Assembly (NCBI GenBank): GCA_964250265.1
Contig: CAXUFG010000009.1
Location: 1-44,467, forward strand
Direction: 5' to 3'
DNA length: 44,467 bases
Source: GCA-003244245 sp964250265
Lineage (GTDB): Bacteria; Actinomycetota; Actinomycetes; Mycobacteriales; Pseudonocardiaceae
Part shown: piece by piece, positions 17,647-25,687 of the stretch
Layout of the letters: each line of letters opens with the position of its first letter
Numbering within the stretch: position 1 is the first letter of the stretch
The notes under the pieces: generated by a model
What the model saw: only the letters and a program-made list of their open reading frames with translations
Database searches by the model: none
What the model was told of the DNA's origin: nothing
Position numbers and translations under genes: made by a program

Positions 17647-19041
17647 AGTGCCGATCGTGTTACCACAGTGCTCCGAGCGGCAGCGGTCCGCGGGGCGCCC
17701 GGCAGCCGCCTGCCCACCGTCCGCGAGCTGATGACCGAGCACGGAGTGGGGCCGGCCACCGTCCAGCGGGCACTGGGATCACTGGCCAGGGAGGGCCTGA
17801 TCGAGACACGGCCCGGCGATGGAACCTACATCGCTGCCCGCTGTGGGAGCACTCCTGCGCCGGATCTGGCCTGGCAGGCGGTAGCGCTCGGTGGACGCGT
17901 GGTTGACACCAGCGCGCTCGGAGAGCTGCTTGCCGTGCCAAGACCCGGCGTCATCGCCCTGAGCAGCGGCTACCTCGACCCCGATCTCCAGCCCACCGCC
18001 CAGCTCGCCGCTGCGGCCGCCCGGGCCGGGCGACGACCCGGCAGCTGGCAACGTCCACCTGCCGAGGGCCTCAGCGAACTACGCGCCTGGTTCGCCCGCG
18101 ACGCGGGAGGCGGCGTCCAACCGCATGACGTGCTCATCTGCTCCGGTGGTCAAGCAGCACTCTCGACCGCCTTCCGCGCGCTCGCTGCACCGGGCGACGC
18201 GGTACTCGTCGAATCCCCCACCTACCTCGGTGCACTCGCAGCGGCCAGGGCTTCCGGGTTGCGCACCATCCCGGTGCCCGCCGACGCCGATGGCGTCCGG
18301 CCGGATCTGCTGGCGTCGGCTTTCGCGCAGTCGGGCGCGCGGGTGTTCTATTGCCAGCCGCTGCACGCCAACCCGCACGGCGCGGTACTCGCCGCCGACC
18401 GCCGAGCGGCCGTGCTCGACGCGGTCGCCGCAGCCGGGGCCTTCCTCATCGAGGACGACTACGCCCGCGATCTCACCATCGACGGGCAGCCCCCACCGCC
18501 GTTGATCGCCGCCGACGCCAACGGGCACGTCGTCTACATCCGCTCGCTCACCAAACCTGCCGCGCCAAGCCTGCGGGTGGCCGCGTTAGCCGCTCGCGGT
18601 GCAGCGCACGCCCGGCTTCGCGCGATCCGCCTGGTCGAGGACTTCTTCGTGGCCGGCCCACTCCAGGAAACGGCGCTGGAGCTCGTCGCCGCCCCGTCGT
18701 GGCCCCGCCATCTGCGCCGGGTCCGCACTGCCCTGCGAGAACGTCGCAACGCTTTGGCGGCGGCGGTGCGGGACAGCTTCGGCGCGCAGTCTCTGCCGGC
18801 CATGCCCACCGGCGGTTTCCACCTCTGGGTATCACTGCCCCCGCAGGTCGACGACATGGTGCTCGCCGAGCAGGCGCTGCGCGCCGACGTGATCGTCACC
18901 GGCGGGCGGCACTGGTTTCCCGCTGAACCCCCCGCCCCATTTCTGCGGCTGTCCTACGCCGGCGCCCATCCCAGCACGTTCGCTGAAGGTGTCCACCGCC
19001 TCGCGGAACTCAGTGGTCAAGCTGCTATCACCATCCCATGA
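17632..19041 (+). CDS. MocR-type GntR regulator with aminotransferase-like domain
   Basis: A 469-residue regulator. A GntR winged helix-turn-helix spans residues ~5-72 (SRLPTVRELMTEHGVGPATVQRALGSL, then EGLIETRPGDGTYI). A class I aminotransferase fold fills the rest. Conserved sites are IEDDYARDL (the Asp for the pyridine nitrogen) and YIRSLTKPAAPSLRVA with the probable PLP-binding Lys308. HANPHG stands where the family has NPTG. Such proteins use PLP or an amino-acid adduct as effector. The ATG at 17632 follows directly on a cluster of GACGATAAC sites, suggesting autoregulation together with EamA. The stop codon lies in the loop of a strong hairpin (19026-19051). Confidence 0.88.
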   Translation: MFDDNSADRVTTVLRAAAVRGAPGSRLPTVRELMTEHGVGPATVQRALGSLAREGLIETRPGDGTYIAARCGSTPAPDLAWQAVALGGRVVDTSALGELLAVPRPGVIALSSGYLDPDLQPTAQLAAAAARAGRRPGSWQRPPAEGLSELRAWFARDAGGGVQPHDVLICSGGQAALSTAFRALAAPGDAVLVESPTYLGALAAARASGLRTIPVPADADGVRPDLLASAFAQSGARVFYCQPLHANPHGAVLAADRRAAVLDAVAAAGAFLIEDDYARDLTIDGQPPPPLIAADANGHVVYIRSLTKPAAPSLRVAALAARGAAHARLRAIRLVEDFFVAGPLQETALELVAAPSWPRHLRRVRTALRERRNALAAAVRDSFGAQSLPAMPTGGFHLWVSLPPQVDDMVLAEQALRADVIVTGGRHWFPAEPPAPFLRLSYAGAHPSTFAEGVHRLAELSGQAAITIP

Positions 19042-19051
19042 GATGGTGATA
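19026..19051 (+). terminator. Hairpin over the MocR stop codon
   Basis: TATCACCATC (19026-19035) pairs perfectly with GATGGTGATA (19042-19051); the six-base loop CCATGA contains the TGA stop. No T tract follows, as is common for actinobacterial terminators. Confidence 0.55.
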
Positions 19052-19134
19052 GGATGGTTATGGGCTGGTAGCAGACCAGCGCCACGGCACTGACCGACTG
19101 GTCGACGCCGAGGTCATACCTTGAAGGGGCTCCC

Positions 19135-20154
19135 ATGGACGACCACCGCACCGCTGGCATGTTCGAAGCACTCAGGCTCACCCGCACAGGGCAGCTGACG
19201 GAGGCGTTCACGCTCCTGCAGCGCACACTCGGCGCCGCATCTCCCGCCCTGCCCATCGCCGGCCTCGGGGTGCCGGTGCCAGGGGCCGTGCGCCCCGACG
19301 CGGCCGCCGCACCGGGCGGCGAGATCCGGCACCTGTCCCACACCGGGGCGGCCGGGACCCGGAGCTACGACCTCTACATTCCCACCGGCTACACCGGCGC
19401 GCCGGTGCCCCTGGTCGTCATGTTGCACGGCGGCAAGCAGGACACCACCGACTTCGCCGCCGGTACCCGGATGAACGACCTCGCCGAGGCGCACACGTTC
19501 CTCGTCGCCTACCCGCAACAGTCCCACGCCGCCAACAGCGGCGGCTACTGGAACTGGTTCTCCCCCGCCGACCAGCAGGCCGGCACCGGCGAGCCGGCGA
19601 TCATCGCCGGCCTCACTCACCAGGTCATGGCCGACCACGCGATCAACCGCGCCCAGGTATACGTCGCCGGGCTCTCCGCCGGTGGCGCGATGGCGGCGGT
19701 GATGGCCGCGACCCACCCGGAGCTCTACGCCGGGGTGGGGGTGCACTCCGGGATCGCCTACGGCGCGGCACACGATGTCGGCTCAGCGTTCGCCGCCATG
19801 CGGACGGGCGGCTCACCTGCGCCGGGCGGGCAAGTGCCGTTGATCGTGTTCCACGGTGACCGTGACGCGATCGTGGCTCCGGTGAACGCCAAGAACCTCG
19901 TCGCCGCCAGGCTGGCCACAACCGAGACCTCGGTGTCGGACGCGACCTATCTCGACGAGCGGACCGGCCATGCCTGCACCCGGACGGTGCACACCGACGT
20001 CGACGGCGCGGTCCTCGCCGAGTCGTGGACGGTGCACGGCGGCGGGCATGCGTGGTTCGGGGGCAGCCCGGTCGGCTCCTACACCGACCCGATGGGTCCC
20101 GACGCGTCCGCCGAGATGGTCCGGTTCTTCCTCACACAGCGCCACCTGTCCTGA
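19135..20154 (+). CDS. PHB depolymerase-family esterase
   Basis: A 339-residue alpha/beta hydrolase. After an N-terminal helix typical of cytoplasmic PHB-depolymerase-like proteins (MFEALRLTRTGQLTEAF) and a variable linker, the core begins at about residue 70. Visible are VMLHGGKQDTTDFA (oxyanion region), the lipase box GLSAGG with the nucleophile Ser near residue 184, VFHGDRDAIV with the acid Asp, and HGGGHAWFGG with the catalytic His near 305. There is no signal peptide. The family cleaves short or medium polyhydroxyalkanoate or aromatic esters. It is a single gene 94 bases after mocR; the hairpin between them suggests separate transcription. Confidence 0.87.
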   Translation: MDDHRTAGMFEALRLTRTGQLTEAFTLLQRTLGAASPALPIAGLGVPVPGAVRPDAAAAPGGEIRHLSHTGAAGTRSYDLYIPTGYTGAPVPLVVMLHGGKQDTTDFAAGTRMNDLAEAHTFLVAYPQQSHAANSGGYWNWFSPADQQAGTGEPAIIAGLTHQVMADHAINRAQVYVAGLSAGGAMAAVMAATHPELYAGVGVHSGIAYGAAHDVGSAFAAMRTGGSPAPGGQVPLIVFHGDRDAIVAPVNAKNLVAARLATTETSVSDATYLDERTGHACTRTVHTDVDGAVLAESWTVHGGGHAWFGGSPVGSYTDPMGPDASAEMVRFFLTQRHLS

Positions 20155-20220
20155 CCCGGCTGTCCGTGAACTCGGCAGGGCCGACGTCCCAAGGCAGGCG
20201 AAACGTCGGTACCGTCGAGC

Positions 20221-20811
20221 TCACGGACAAACCCGTCGGTCGGTTGCCGTGGCGGCGGCGAGTTGGCGCAGTGCGTGGGCTAGCTCCGGGCCTGATGGGG
20301 CGCGGGCCGGGTCGACGATCCATTGCGTGATCACCCCGGTCATCAGCGCTTGGAGGAACGAGCCAACGGCGCGGCGCGGGTCGTCGTCCGGGATGCCAAA
20401 CAGCTCAGCGAGACCCTCCCGGCCCAGCCGCAGCCCGCGGGCGAGCGAAGCCCGGACCTCCTCCGAACGATCCACCTGCGCCAGCGCCTCGACGCTGGCC
20501 ACCAGCAACGGGCGGTGCGCCTCGAAAGCCTCCACCGCCCGCGTCCACACCGCCTCGAATCGAGCGAGCGGGTCATCGGCGAGGCCAGCCGAGCTCCCGA
20601 GCACATCGCTGAGCTCCTCGCCCCATTCCTCCATGGCCTCGATGAGCGCGGTGTTCAGCAGCGCCTCGGTCGAGCCGAAGTGGTAGCCGATCGCGGCCAA
20701 GCTGACCCTGGCCGTGGTCGCGATGTCGCGCGCAGTCGTCCGGGCAAAACCCTTATCCGCCAGGCAGTGCTTCGCGCTGGTCAGCAGCGCCTCCCGGTTC
20801 CCCACCGGCAC
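20221..20811 (-). CDS. TetR/AcrR-family regulator
   Basis: A 196-residue protein. The N-terminal helix-turn-helix (residues ~8-55) reads LADKGFARTTARDIA and then AAIGYHFGSTEALL, with the typical YHFGS recognition end. The C-terminal helical domain would bind a ligand. It starts at a GTG at 20811 and is divergent from the FAD monooxygenase; the 65-base gap holds two GTCT-N-AGAC palindromes. It most probably represses itself and the monooxygenase until an aromatic or polyketide-like substrate appears, as in other TetR/monooxygenase pairs. Confidence 0.88.
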   Translation of the reverse strand: MPVGNREALLTSAKHCLADKGFARTTARDIATTARVSLAAIGYHFGSTEALLNTALIEAMEEWGEELSDVLGSSAGLADDPLARFEAVWTRAVEAFEAHRPLLVASVEALAQVDRSEEVRASLARGLRLGREGLAELFGIPDDDPRRAVGSFLQALMTGVITQWIVDPARAPSGPELAHALRQLAAATATDRRVCP

Positions 20812-20825
20812 AGTCTAGTACGAGC

Positions 20826-20859
20826 GTCTGAGACAGCTATTTGAACATACGTCTCAGAC
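20826..20859. promoter_or_regulatory. Two TetR-type operator palindromes and a promoter
   Basis: GTCTGAGAC (20826-20834) and GTCTCAGAC (20851-20859) are each GTCT-N-AGAC palindromes and are reverse complements of each other, 25 bases apart. A TTGAAC (20841-20846) and TACGTT (20865-20870) with 18 bases between make a plausible promoter for the monooxygenase, with the second operator between the two boxes. Confidence 0.65.
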
Positions 20860-20876
20860 ATGTGTACGTTATCGGT

Positions 20877-22130
20877 ATGCAGAACCGCACCGTCCTCATC
20901 TCCGGCGCCAGCATCGCCGGCCCCGCCCTCGCTCACTGGCTATGCCGGTGTGGCTTCATTCCGACGGTCGTGGAGCGCGCCCCCGCACTGCGCACCGGCG
21001 GCTACAAGATTGACTTGAGGGGCATCGCGGTCACCGCTGCACGGCGGGCCGGGATCCTCGACGAGGTGCGCCAGCAGGCCAGCGACGTGCGCGGGGCATC
21101 GTTCGTGGACGCGTCTGGCCAGCGGCTCGCCGACCTCGACGCCGACTTCGTGCAGGGCCGCGAAGGCGACGACCTGGAGATCATGCGCGGAAGCCTGTCG
21201 CGGGTTCTTTACGACGCCACCCGCGACGGGGTCGAGTACCTGTTCGGTGACTCGATCACCAGCCTCCACCAGGACGCCGATGGCGTGGACGTGACGTTCC
21301 ACCACGCCACACCGCGCCGATTCGACCTCGTCGTCGGAGCCGATGGGCTGCACTCGAAGCTGCGATCACTCGTCTTCGGACCAGAGACGCGATTTCGGCG
21401 CGACCTGGGCTACTACATCTGCATCTTCTCCACGCCCAACGTGCTGGAGCTCGATCGCTGGGAGCTGTTCCACTCGCTGCCTGGCCGGCTGGCCAACACC
21501 TATGCAGCGCGCGGGGACGACCAGGCCAAAGCGCTGTTCTTCTTCGCCTCCCCGCCCTTGCAGCTCGACCGTCACGACGTTGCGGCCCAGCAGGATGTGC
21601 TGGCGCGGACCTTCGCCGACGCGGGCTGGGAGGTTCCCCGCCTGCTCGACACGATGCGTGACGCGCCCGATTTCTACTTCGACTCGACCAGCCAGATCGT
21701 CATGGACCGCTGGTCGCAGGGCCGGGTCGTGCTGCTCGGCGACGCCGCGTACTGCCCGTCTCCCGCCTCGGGCCAGGGTGCCAGCACGGCGCTGGTCGGT
21801 GCGTACCTGCTGGCCGGCGAACTCGCGGTGGCGCGCGGCGACCACCACGTCGCATTCGCCGCATACGAGTCGCGGATGCGCCCGTTCGCCGCGGCCAACC
21901 AGGACTTGGCGGGCGCGATGGCCGGCGAGATCGTGTCCGCAACGGAACACGCCATCCGGTGGCGCTACCGGATGCTTCGCCTGTTGCCCTACCTACCGTG
22001 GAAGGGGCTAATCGCCGGCTCGATCCGGCGCAGGATTCGCCGCGCCGCCAACGCGATCGCGCTGCCGGACTACCCGATGACCGTCGCGGTGCCCGAAAGA
22101 TCGGCTGGCCGTGGGACCGGCTTTCCTTAG
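20877..22130 (+). CDS. FAD-dependent monooxygenase (PHBH/TetX-like)
   Basis: A 417-residue flavoprotein of the aromatic hydroxylase group. The ADP-binding site is VLISGASIAGPALAHWL (residues ~5-21), a GxSxxG form typical of TetX-like enzymes. VVGADGLHSKLR near 155 is the DG motif. GRVVLLGDAAYCPSPASGQG (about 281-300) is the GD motif that binds the flavin ribityl chain. The enzyme would use NAD(P)H and O2 to hydroxylate an aromatic compound or antibiotic. I chose the ATG at 20877 because it precedes the flavin motif directly and follows the promoter; an earlier in-frame ATG at 20841 lies within the operator region. Control by the divergent TetR is likely. Confidence 0.88.
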   Translation: MQNRTVLISGASIAGPALAHWLCRCGFIPTVVERAPALRTGGYKIDLRGIAVTAARRAGILDEVRQQASDVRGASFVDASGQRLADLDADFVQGREGDDLEIMRGSLSRVLYDATRDGVEYLFGDSITSLHQDADGVDVTFHHATPRRFDLVVGADGLHSKLRSLVFGPETRFRRDLGYYICIFSTPNVLELDRWELFHSLPGRLANTYAARGDDQAKALFFFASPPLQLDRHDVAAQQDVLARTFADAGWEVPRLLDTMRDAPDFYFDSTSQIVMDRWSQGRVVLLGDAAYCPSPASGQGASTALVGAYLLAGELAVARGDHHVAFAAYESRMRPFAAANQDLAGAMAGEIVSATEHAIRWRYRMLRLLPYLPWKGLIAGSIRRRIRRAANAIALPDYPMTVAVPERSAGRGTGFP

Positions 22131-22324
22131 ACGCCCAACCCGCCCACGACGGTCAGCTCATGCTGGCGAACTCTCCGGTGAGCATCGGCATTGCCTTGCT
22201 GATCGCGGCCTCATGGCGCCTCCCTCACTGTCGGGCGGAGCTTATCGCCTCCCGGCACCTTCGTCCGGGCTAATTGGGGACTCGTCGCATAGGAATCTGA
22301 TCACGTAACTGCTACAAATGGCGA

Positions 22325-22774
22325 ATGCTGGCCAACCACGATTCTTCCAGCTACCCCGTCTCTTTACGTGCGCGAGTACGCTCATCCGCGCGCCGGCCCC
22401 GCGCTCGCCACCGCCGGGTCAGTGCCCTTGCCCTGGTCGTGTTCTCGGTACTTCTCGGGGCCTGTGCAAGTCAGGACGCGAAGACCCTGGCGACCGCACC
22501 AGGCGCGGTCCAGCCGGCGGCGGCGGTGACGCTGGTCATCAAGAACTACGGCTACATCCCGGCGAATTTCACGGTCCCACCAGGAGCCACGGTAACGGTG
22601 CGTAACGAGGACCAGGCGATCCACACCGTCACCGCCGACAACAGGGCCTTCAACACCGGCAACGTCAGCCGGGGCGTGACTGCCACTTTCACAGCACCGA
22701 CACGGCCCGGCACATACCCGTATCACTGCATGTTCCACAATTACATAACGGGCACCCTGACCGTATCCCAGTAG
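22325..22774 (+). CDS. Cupredoxin-domain lipoprotein with altered axial ligand
   Basis: A 149-residue secreted protein. After an Arg-rich n-region and a hydrophobic stretch comes the lipobox LLGAC (Cys ~47), so it is probably a lipoprotein. The cupredoxin domain follows (residues ~66-149): TLVIKNYGYIPANFTVPPGATV, IHTV with ligand His100, YHCMFHNYITGTLTV with Cys135 and His138. The usual axial Met, three residues after the second His, is Ile141 here. Type 1 copper can form without a Met, often at higher redox potential. It is convergent with the multicopper oxidase gene 35 bases away, so it may pass electrons to or from it; that is inference. Confidence 0.85.
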   Translation: MLANHDSSSYPVSLRARVRSSARRPRARHRRVSALALVVFSVLLGACASQDAKTLATAPGAVQPAAAVTLVIKNYGYIPANFTVPPGATVTVRNEDQAIHTVTADNRAFNTGNVSRGVTATFTAPTRPGTYPYHCMFHNYITGTLTVSQ

Positions 22775-22809
22775 CATTCGCCCGTGATTTCTCAGGCCCA
22801 CGTGGTTTC

Positions 22810-24591
22810 TCAGGGAGAGTGCAGCGGATGGTGGCCGTCGGTGATGTGTGGGTCAATGTCCATGACCTGCTTGGGCATGACGACGAAGGTTCGCATCATG
22901 CCTTCGTCCTCGTGTTCGAGGATGTGGCAGTGGTAGACATAACGCCCGTTCGCCCCACCGAACTGCCCGGCGACCCGGACCAGTTCGCCACCACCGACCC
23001 TTATGGTGTCCTTCCAACCTTGCTCGTTGGGATCCACCGGCAACGGAGCCTTCGGGACGAGCGGTGTGCGGGTGCCGCCTTTCGCGGGATCGAAGCCGGT
23101 GATGTCGTAGCCGTCCCGGCTCAATGCCTGGAACTGGATGAGGTGGATGTGGATCGGGTGGGCAACCGGACTGGCGTTGAGGATGGACCACTGCTCCCAG
23201 CCGTTGTAGTCCACGTAGAAGTTCGGGGCGTCCTTGAAGTCCCTGCTGACCCGCCGCAATGTCTTCACCGCGCCGTCAGGCATGGTGACCTGGACAATGC
23301 CATCGGTGGGCAGCTTCGCCGGCGGCTGATCGATCTCCACCATCTCCCACATCTCCGGGTGCCCCCCGGCGGGCAGGGTGAGCACCAACCACCGGTGCAT
23401 GTGTTCGGGCACCGTGTCGTGGGTCAGCCGGACGAACGAGCTGGAGAGCTTGGCCGGCAACCTGAAGCTGTCGTGCGCCGGGTGAGCCCTGACCCGGAAC
23501 TGCATGAGGTCCGGGTTGGGCGTGCCGGTACCCGGGTCCAGCGGCGGGCTCAGCGTGTTCACCAGGGTCAATGACCGGCCCTGGACGGCGCCGAAATCGA
23601 CGAGCACGTCGGCGCGCTCCGCTGGTGCCAGGGTGATCTGGTCCAGCGCCAGCGGCGCCGGGAGCAGGCCGCCGTCGGTGCCGATCTGGCGCAGCGCGCC
23701 GGCAACCGTGGCGCCCTTCTCGTCGTGCAGCGCCAGCGCGTAGAACCGCGAGTTGGAGGCGTTGAGGACCCGGAAGCGGTACCAGCAAGCGTCGACGTCG
23801 AAATGCGGCCAGATCACCCCGTTCACCAACGTGAAGGGCCCGAGGAAGGGCAATGTCACCTTCTCCGGTTGGGTGGAGACGATGCCCACCTTGTGCAGCA
23901 ACCGGCCGGTGAGGTTGCCCCCCACGTCGGTGTCGAGGTTGCGATCGGCGATGATCAGCGGCACTTCGTGGTCGCCGTGCGGTAGCCGCAGCTCGCTCTC
24001 CTCCGCATCCCGGATCAGGTACATGCCGGCCAGCCCGGTCATGACGTTCAGCGCGGTGATCGCCATGGTGTGGTCGTGGTACCACAGCGCTGTCGCCTGT
24101 TGATCGTTCGGATACTCCGACAACTGGGCGTTGCCAGACAGGACAGCGTTCTCCGGCCAGCCATCGTTACCGCCGCCGGTGCGGCTGCCATGCAGGTGCA
24201 CCACTGTCCAGGGTGGCAGCGCCGCGACGGTCGGCAGGGCCTCGGCCCCCTCACGTCCCGGCCCCGGCGTGGCGCCCGGTACCCCGTTCGGCACCTCCAC
24301 GGCGGTGACCGGATAGCTACCGGTGAGCTCGTTCTCCCAGGCCACCCGCAGGCGCTGGCCACTGCGGACCTCGATCGTCGGCCCCGGGAACTGCCCGTCG
24401 TAGGCCCACACCCGGGTGGGCGGCAGTTCGGAGTGCAGCCGCGCGTGCACAGCGCGCATGTGGATGGTGAGCTGCTGACTCGGGCCTGGGTGCAGCATCG
24501 GGGGGATGTGGAGCGGGTCACGGAACTTGGTCAGGCGCACGCCCACAGGCCTGACCTCGGTCCCGGGCGGGGGCCGGTCGGTGCGGGTCAT
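22810..24591 (-). CDS. Multicopper oxidase (CotA/PhsA-like)
   Basis: A 593-residue three-cupredoxin-domain oxidase. The four copper-binding blocks are HLHG (132-135), WYHDHTM (from ~170), HPIHIHLIQF (~476) and YHCHILEHEDEGMM with the type 1 Cys at 555 and the axial Met. All ligands seem intact. Loop lengths and the long insert around PGATPGPGREGAEALP resemble spore-coat laccase and phenoxazinone synthase. No signal peptide is visible, so it may act in the cytoplasm or leave by another path. The ATG at 24591 was chosen because GAGAGGAG lies five bases upstream; an open frame to 24699 lacks such a site. Confidence 0.9.
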   Translation of the reverse strand: MTRTDRPPPGTEVRPVGVRLTKFRDPLHIPPMLHPGPSQQLTIHMRAVHARLHSELPPTRVWAYDGQFPGPTIEVRSGQRLRVAWENELTGSYPVTAVEVPNGVPGATPGPGREGAEALPTVAALPPWTVVHLHGSRTGGGNDGWPENAVLSGNAQLSEYPNDQQATALWYHDHTMAITALNVMTGLAGMYLIRDAEESELRLPHGDHEVPLIIADRNLDTDVGGNLTGRLLHKVGIVSTQPEKVTLPFLGPFTLVNGVIWPHFDVDACWYRFRVLNASNSRFYALALHDEKGATVAGALRQIGTDGGLLPAPLALDQITLAPAERADVLVDFGAVQGRSLTLVNTLSPPLDPGTGTPNPDLMQFRVRAHPAHDSFRLPAKLSSSFVRLTHDTVPEHMHRWLVLTLPAGGHPEMWEMVEIDQPPAKLPTDGIVQVTMPDGAVKTLRRVSRDFKDAPNFYVDYNGWEQWSILNASPVAHPIHIHLIQFQALSRDGYDITGFDPAKGGTRTPLVPKAPLPVDPNEQGWKDTIRVGGGELVRVAGQFGGANGRYVYHCHILEHEDEGMMRTFVVMPKQVMDIDPHITDGHHPLHSP

Positions 24592-24716
24592 GAGACTCCT
24601 CTCGTCGCGTCCGTCCTTGCCGGTGTCCGAGAGTGCTGAGACGGTGCCACAAATACGACCTCTGCCCTTTGATGCCCGATCGGGTACCCCAGCGTTCACT
24701 TCGCTGCCCTCATCCT

Positions 24717-24778
24717 CCCGAGCTCAACAGCAGAGCTTTTTGATCAAGGGTGTTCACAACTCTGGTGTTGAGCTCGGG
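24717..24778 (-). terminator. Long hairpin, 19-base arms, downstream of the methyltransferase gene
   Basis: The left arm 24717-24735 begins CCCGAGCTCAACA and the right arm 24760-24778 ends TGTTGAGCTCGGG; the arms match at 18 of 19 positions around a 24-base loop. It lies 13 bases after the stop of the minus-strand methyltransferase gene and before the oxidase gene, where a terminator is expected. No T tract follows, so an operator or element end is also possible. Confidence 0.6.
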
Positions 24779-24791
24779 AACGGGAGAGCTC

Positions 24792-25544
24792 TCATTCGGG
24801 GGGCTCGTCGGCGGTGGCGAGGTCGATGAGCTGCTCGTGTGGTGTCACTGTGATCCGCCACCGATCGGCAGCCGGGCTGCCCGCGGCCCGCCACCAGTGG
24901 TAGGCGGTGACGACCTCAGCCCAGAGCTGGCGTGGCCCATCCTGGAGTACCAGGTATTCGGTGGCACCGGGCCGGTAGTGAACGGTTGCCCAGGATTTCG
25001 AGGAAGAGTCGACGAAGGCGACCCGGTACTCCCCTGGGCACCCATTGATTGGGCAGTAGATGCTGGCGCAGTCCGCCACTCGCAAGCTGATGGCCAGCGA
25101 CGCGTGGAAATCTCCCGTGACGTGGTGAGCGTTCTCGGCGCCGAGCCGGGCCGCCAGGAGCGCGGCGTTGTAACCAGTGCCGGTACCGATCTCGCATACG
25201 GTCATGCCGACTTCGACGTCCAGTGCCGCGAGCATGTATGCCACCACATCGGGCCAGCTTGCGGAGCTGGTGATCACGCGACCTGTCAGATCTGGGCCCA
25301 GCGGGGCGCCGTCATCCACCTGCGTAATGACGAATCCTGCTCCGTAGGCGAGCGCCAGCCAGCCGTCTGGATCGTCCGCGCGCCGGAACGGGACCAGCGT
25401 GTGGCCGTTGTCGCGCCAAATCATCTCGGGGATGAATGCGTGTCGCGGGACCGAGAGGAACGCCGAGCACCAATCTTTTGTCAACTCGCCAGATGCGGTC
25501 AGCTCGTCGGCCAGGCAACGCAGCCGGACCTCGGGGCTGATCAT
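24792..25544 (-). CDS. PCMT-like SAM methyltransferase, apparently with central deletion
   Basis: A 250-residue protein. Residues 1-90 (RLRCLADELTASGELTKDW, SVPRHAFIPEMIW) and the SAM motif CEIGTGTGYNAALLAARLG (~117-135) match protein isoaspartyl methyltransferase-like enzymes found in actinobacterial peptide-maturation systems. The C-terminal ~70 residues (SWATVHYRPG, QLWAEVVTAYHWW, RITVTP) match the special C-terminal domain of that group. The part between them, which normally holds the later SAM motifs, appears to be missing: relatives are about 370-400 residues. The frame is intact. Its ATG overlaps the stop of a 48-codon gene (ATGA at 25541-25544). The deletion is inferred from memory; if real, catalysis is doubtful. 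Confidence 0.65.
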   Translation of the reverse strand: MISPEVRLRCLADELTASGELTKDWCSAFLSVPRHAFIPEMIWRDNGHTLVPFRRADDPDGWLALAYGAGFVITQVDDGAPLGPDLTGRVITSSASWPDVVAYMLAALDVEVGMTVCEIGTGTGYNAALLAARLGAENAHHVTGDFHASLAISLRVADCASIYCPINGCPGEYRVAFVDSSSKSWATVHYRPGATEYLVLQDGPRQLWAEVVTAYHWWRAAGSPAADRWRITVTPHEQLIDLATADEPPE

Positions 25545-25687
25545 TGTTGGTGGGGATCTCTCGGATCCGGTGTCTCGTGGCTACCTGGATCCGGCTTGTC
25601 GTGCTTGCCAGGATCCGGCTGCGGCGGCACCGGCTTGGTCCGCCCCCCGTCCCCGTCCCTGCCCTTGTCCCTCTCGTGCTCACCCAT
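25541..25687 (-). CDS. 48-residue peptide with three octapeptide repeats
   Basis: A small gene from ATG 25687 to TGA 25541. It overlaps the end of the upstream 126-residue gene by 8 bases and the methyltransferase start by ATGA, so translation is coupled on both sides. The first 18 residues are highly charged with two Asp-Gly steps (RDGDGG). Then come three octads, PDPGKHDK, PDPGSHET and PDPRDPHQ, encoded by 24-bp repeats each holding CCGGATCC. There is no Cys and no hydrophobic segment. A short repeat peptide directly before an isoaspartyl-type methyltransferase resembles a RiPP precursor layout, but no known precursor motif is seen. It may also be a linker peptide or a chance frame. Confidence 0.5.
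   Translation of the reverse strand: MGEHERDKGRDGDGGRTKPVPPQPDPGKHDKPDPGSHETPDPRDPHQQ

Noticed and set aside
22784..22814. Direct repeat GTGATTTCTCAGG / GTGGTTTCTCAGG between cupredoxin and oxidase genes
   Set aside because: Short, imperfect and only 18 bases apart; likely a small duplication without function.
24717..24778. Terminal inverted repeats of an insertion sequence
   Set aside because: The arms enclose only 24 bases and no transposase; treated as a hairpin.
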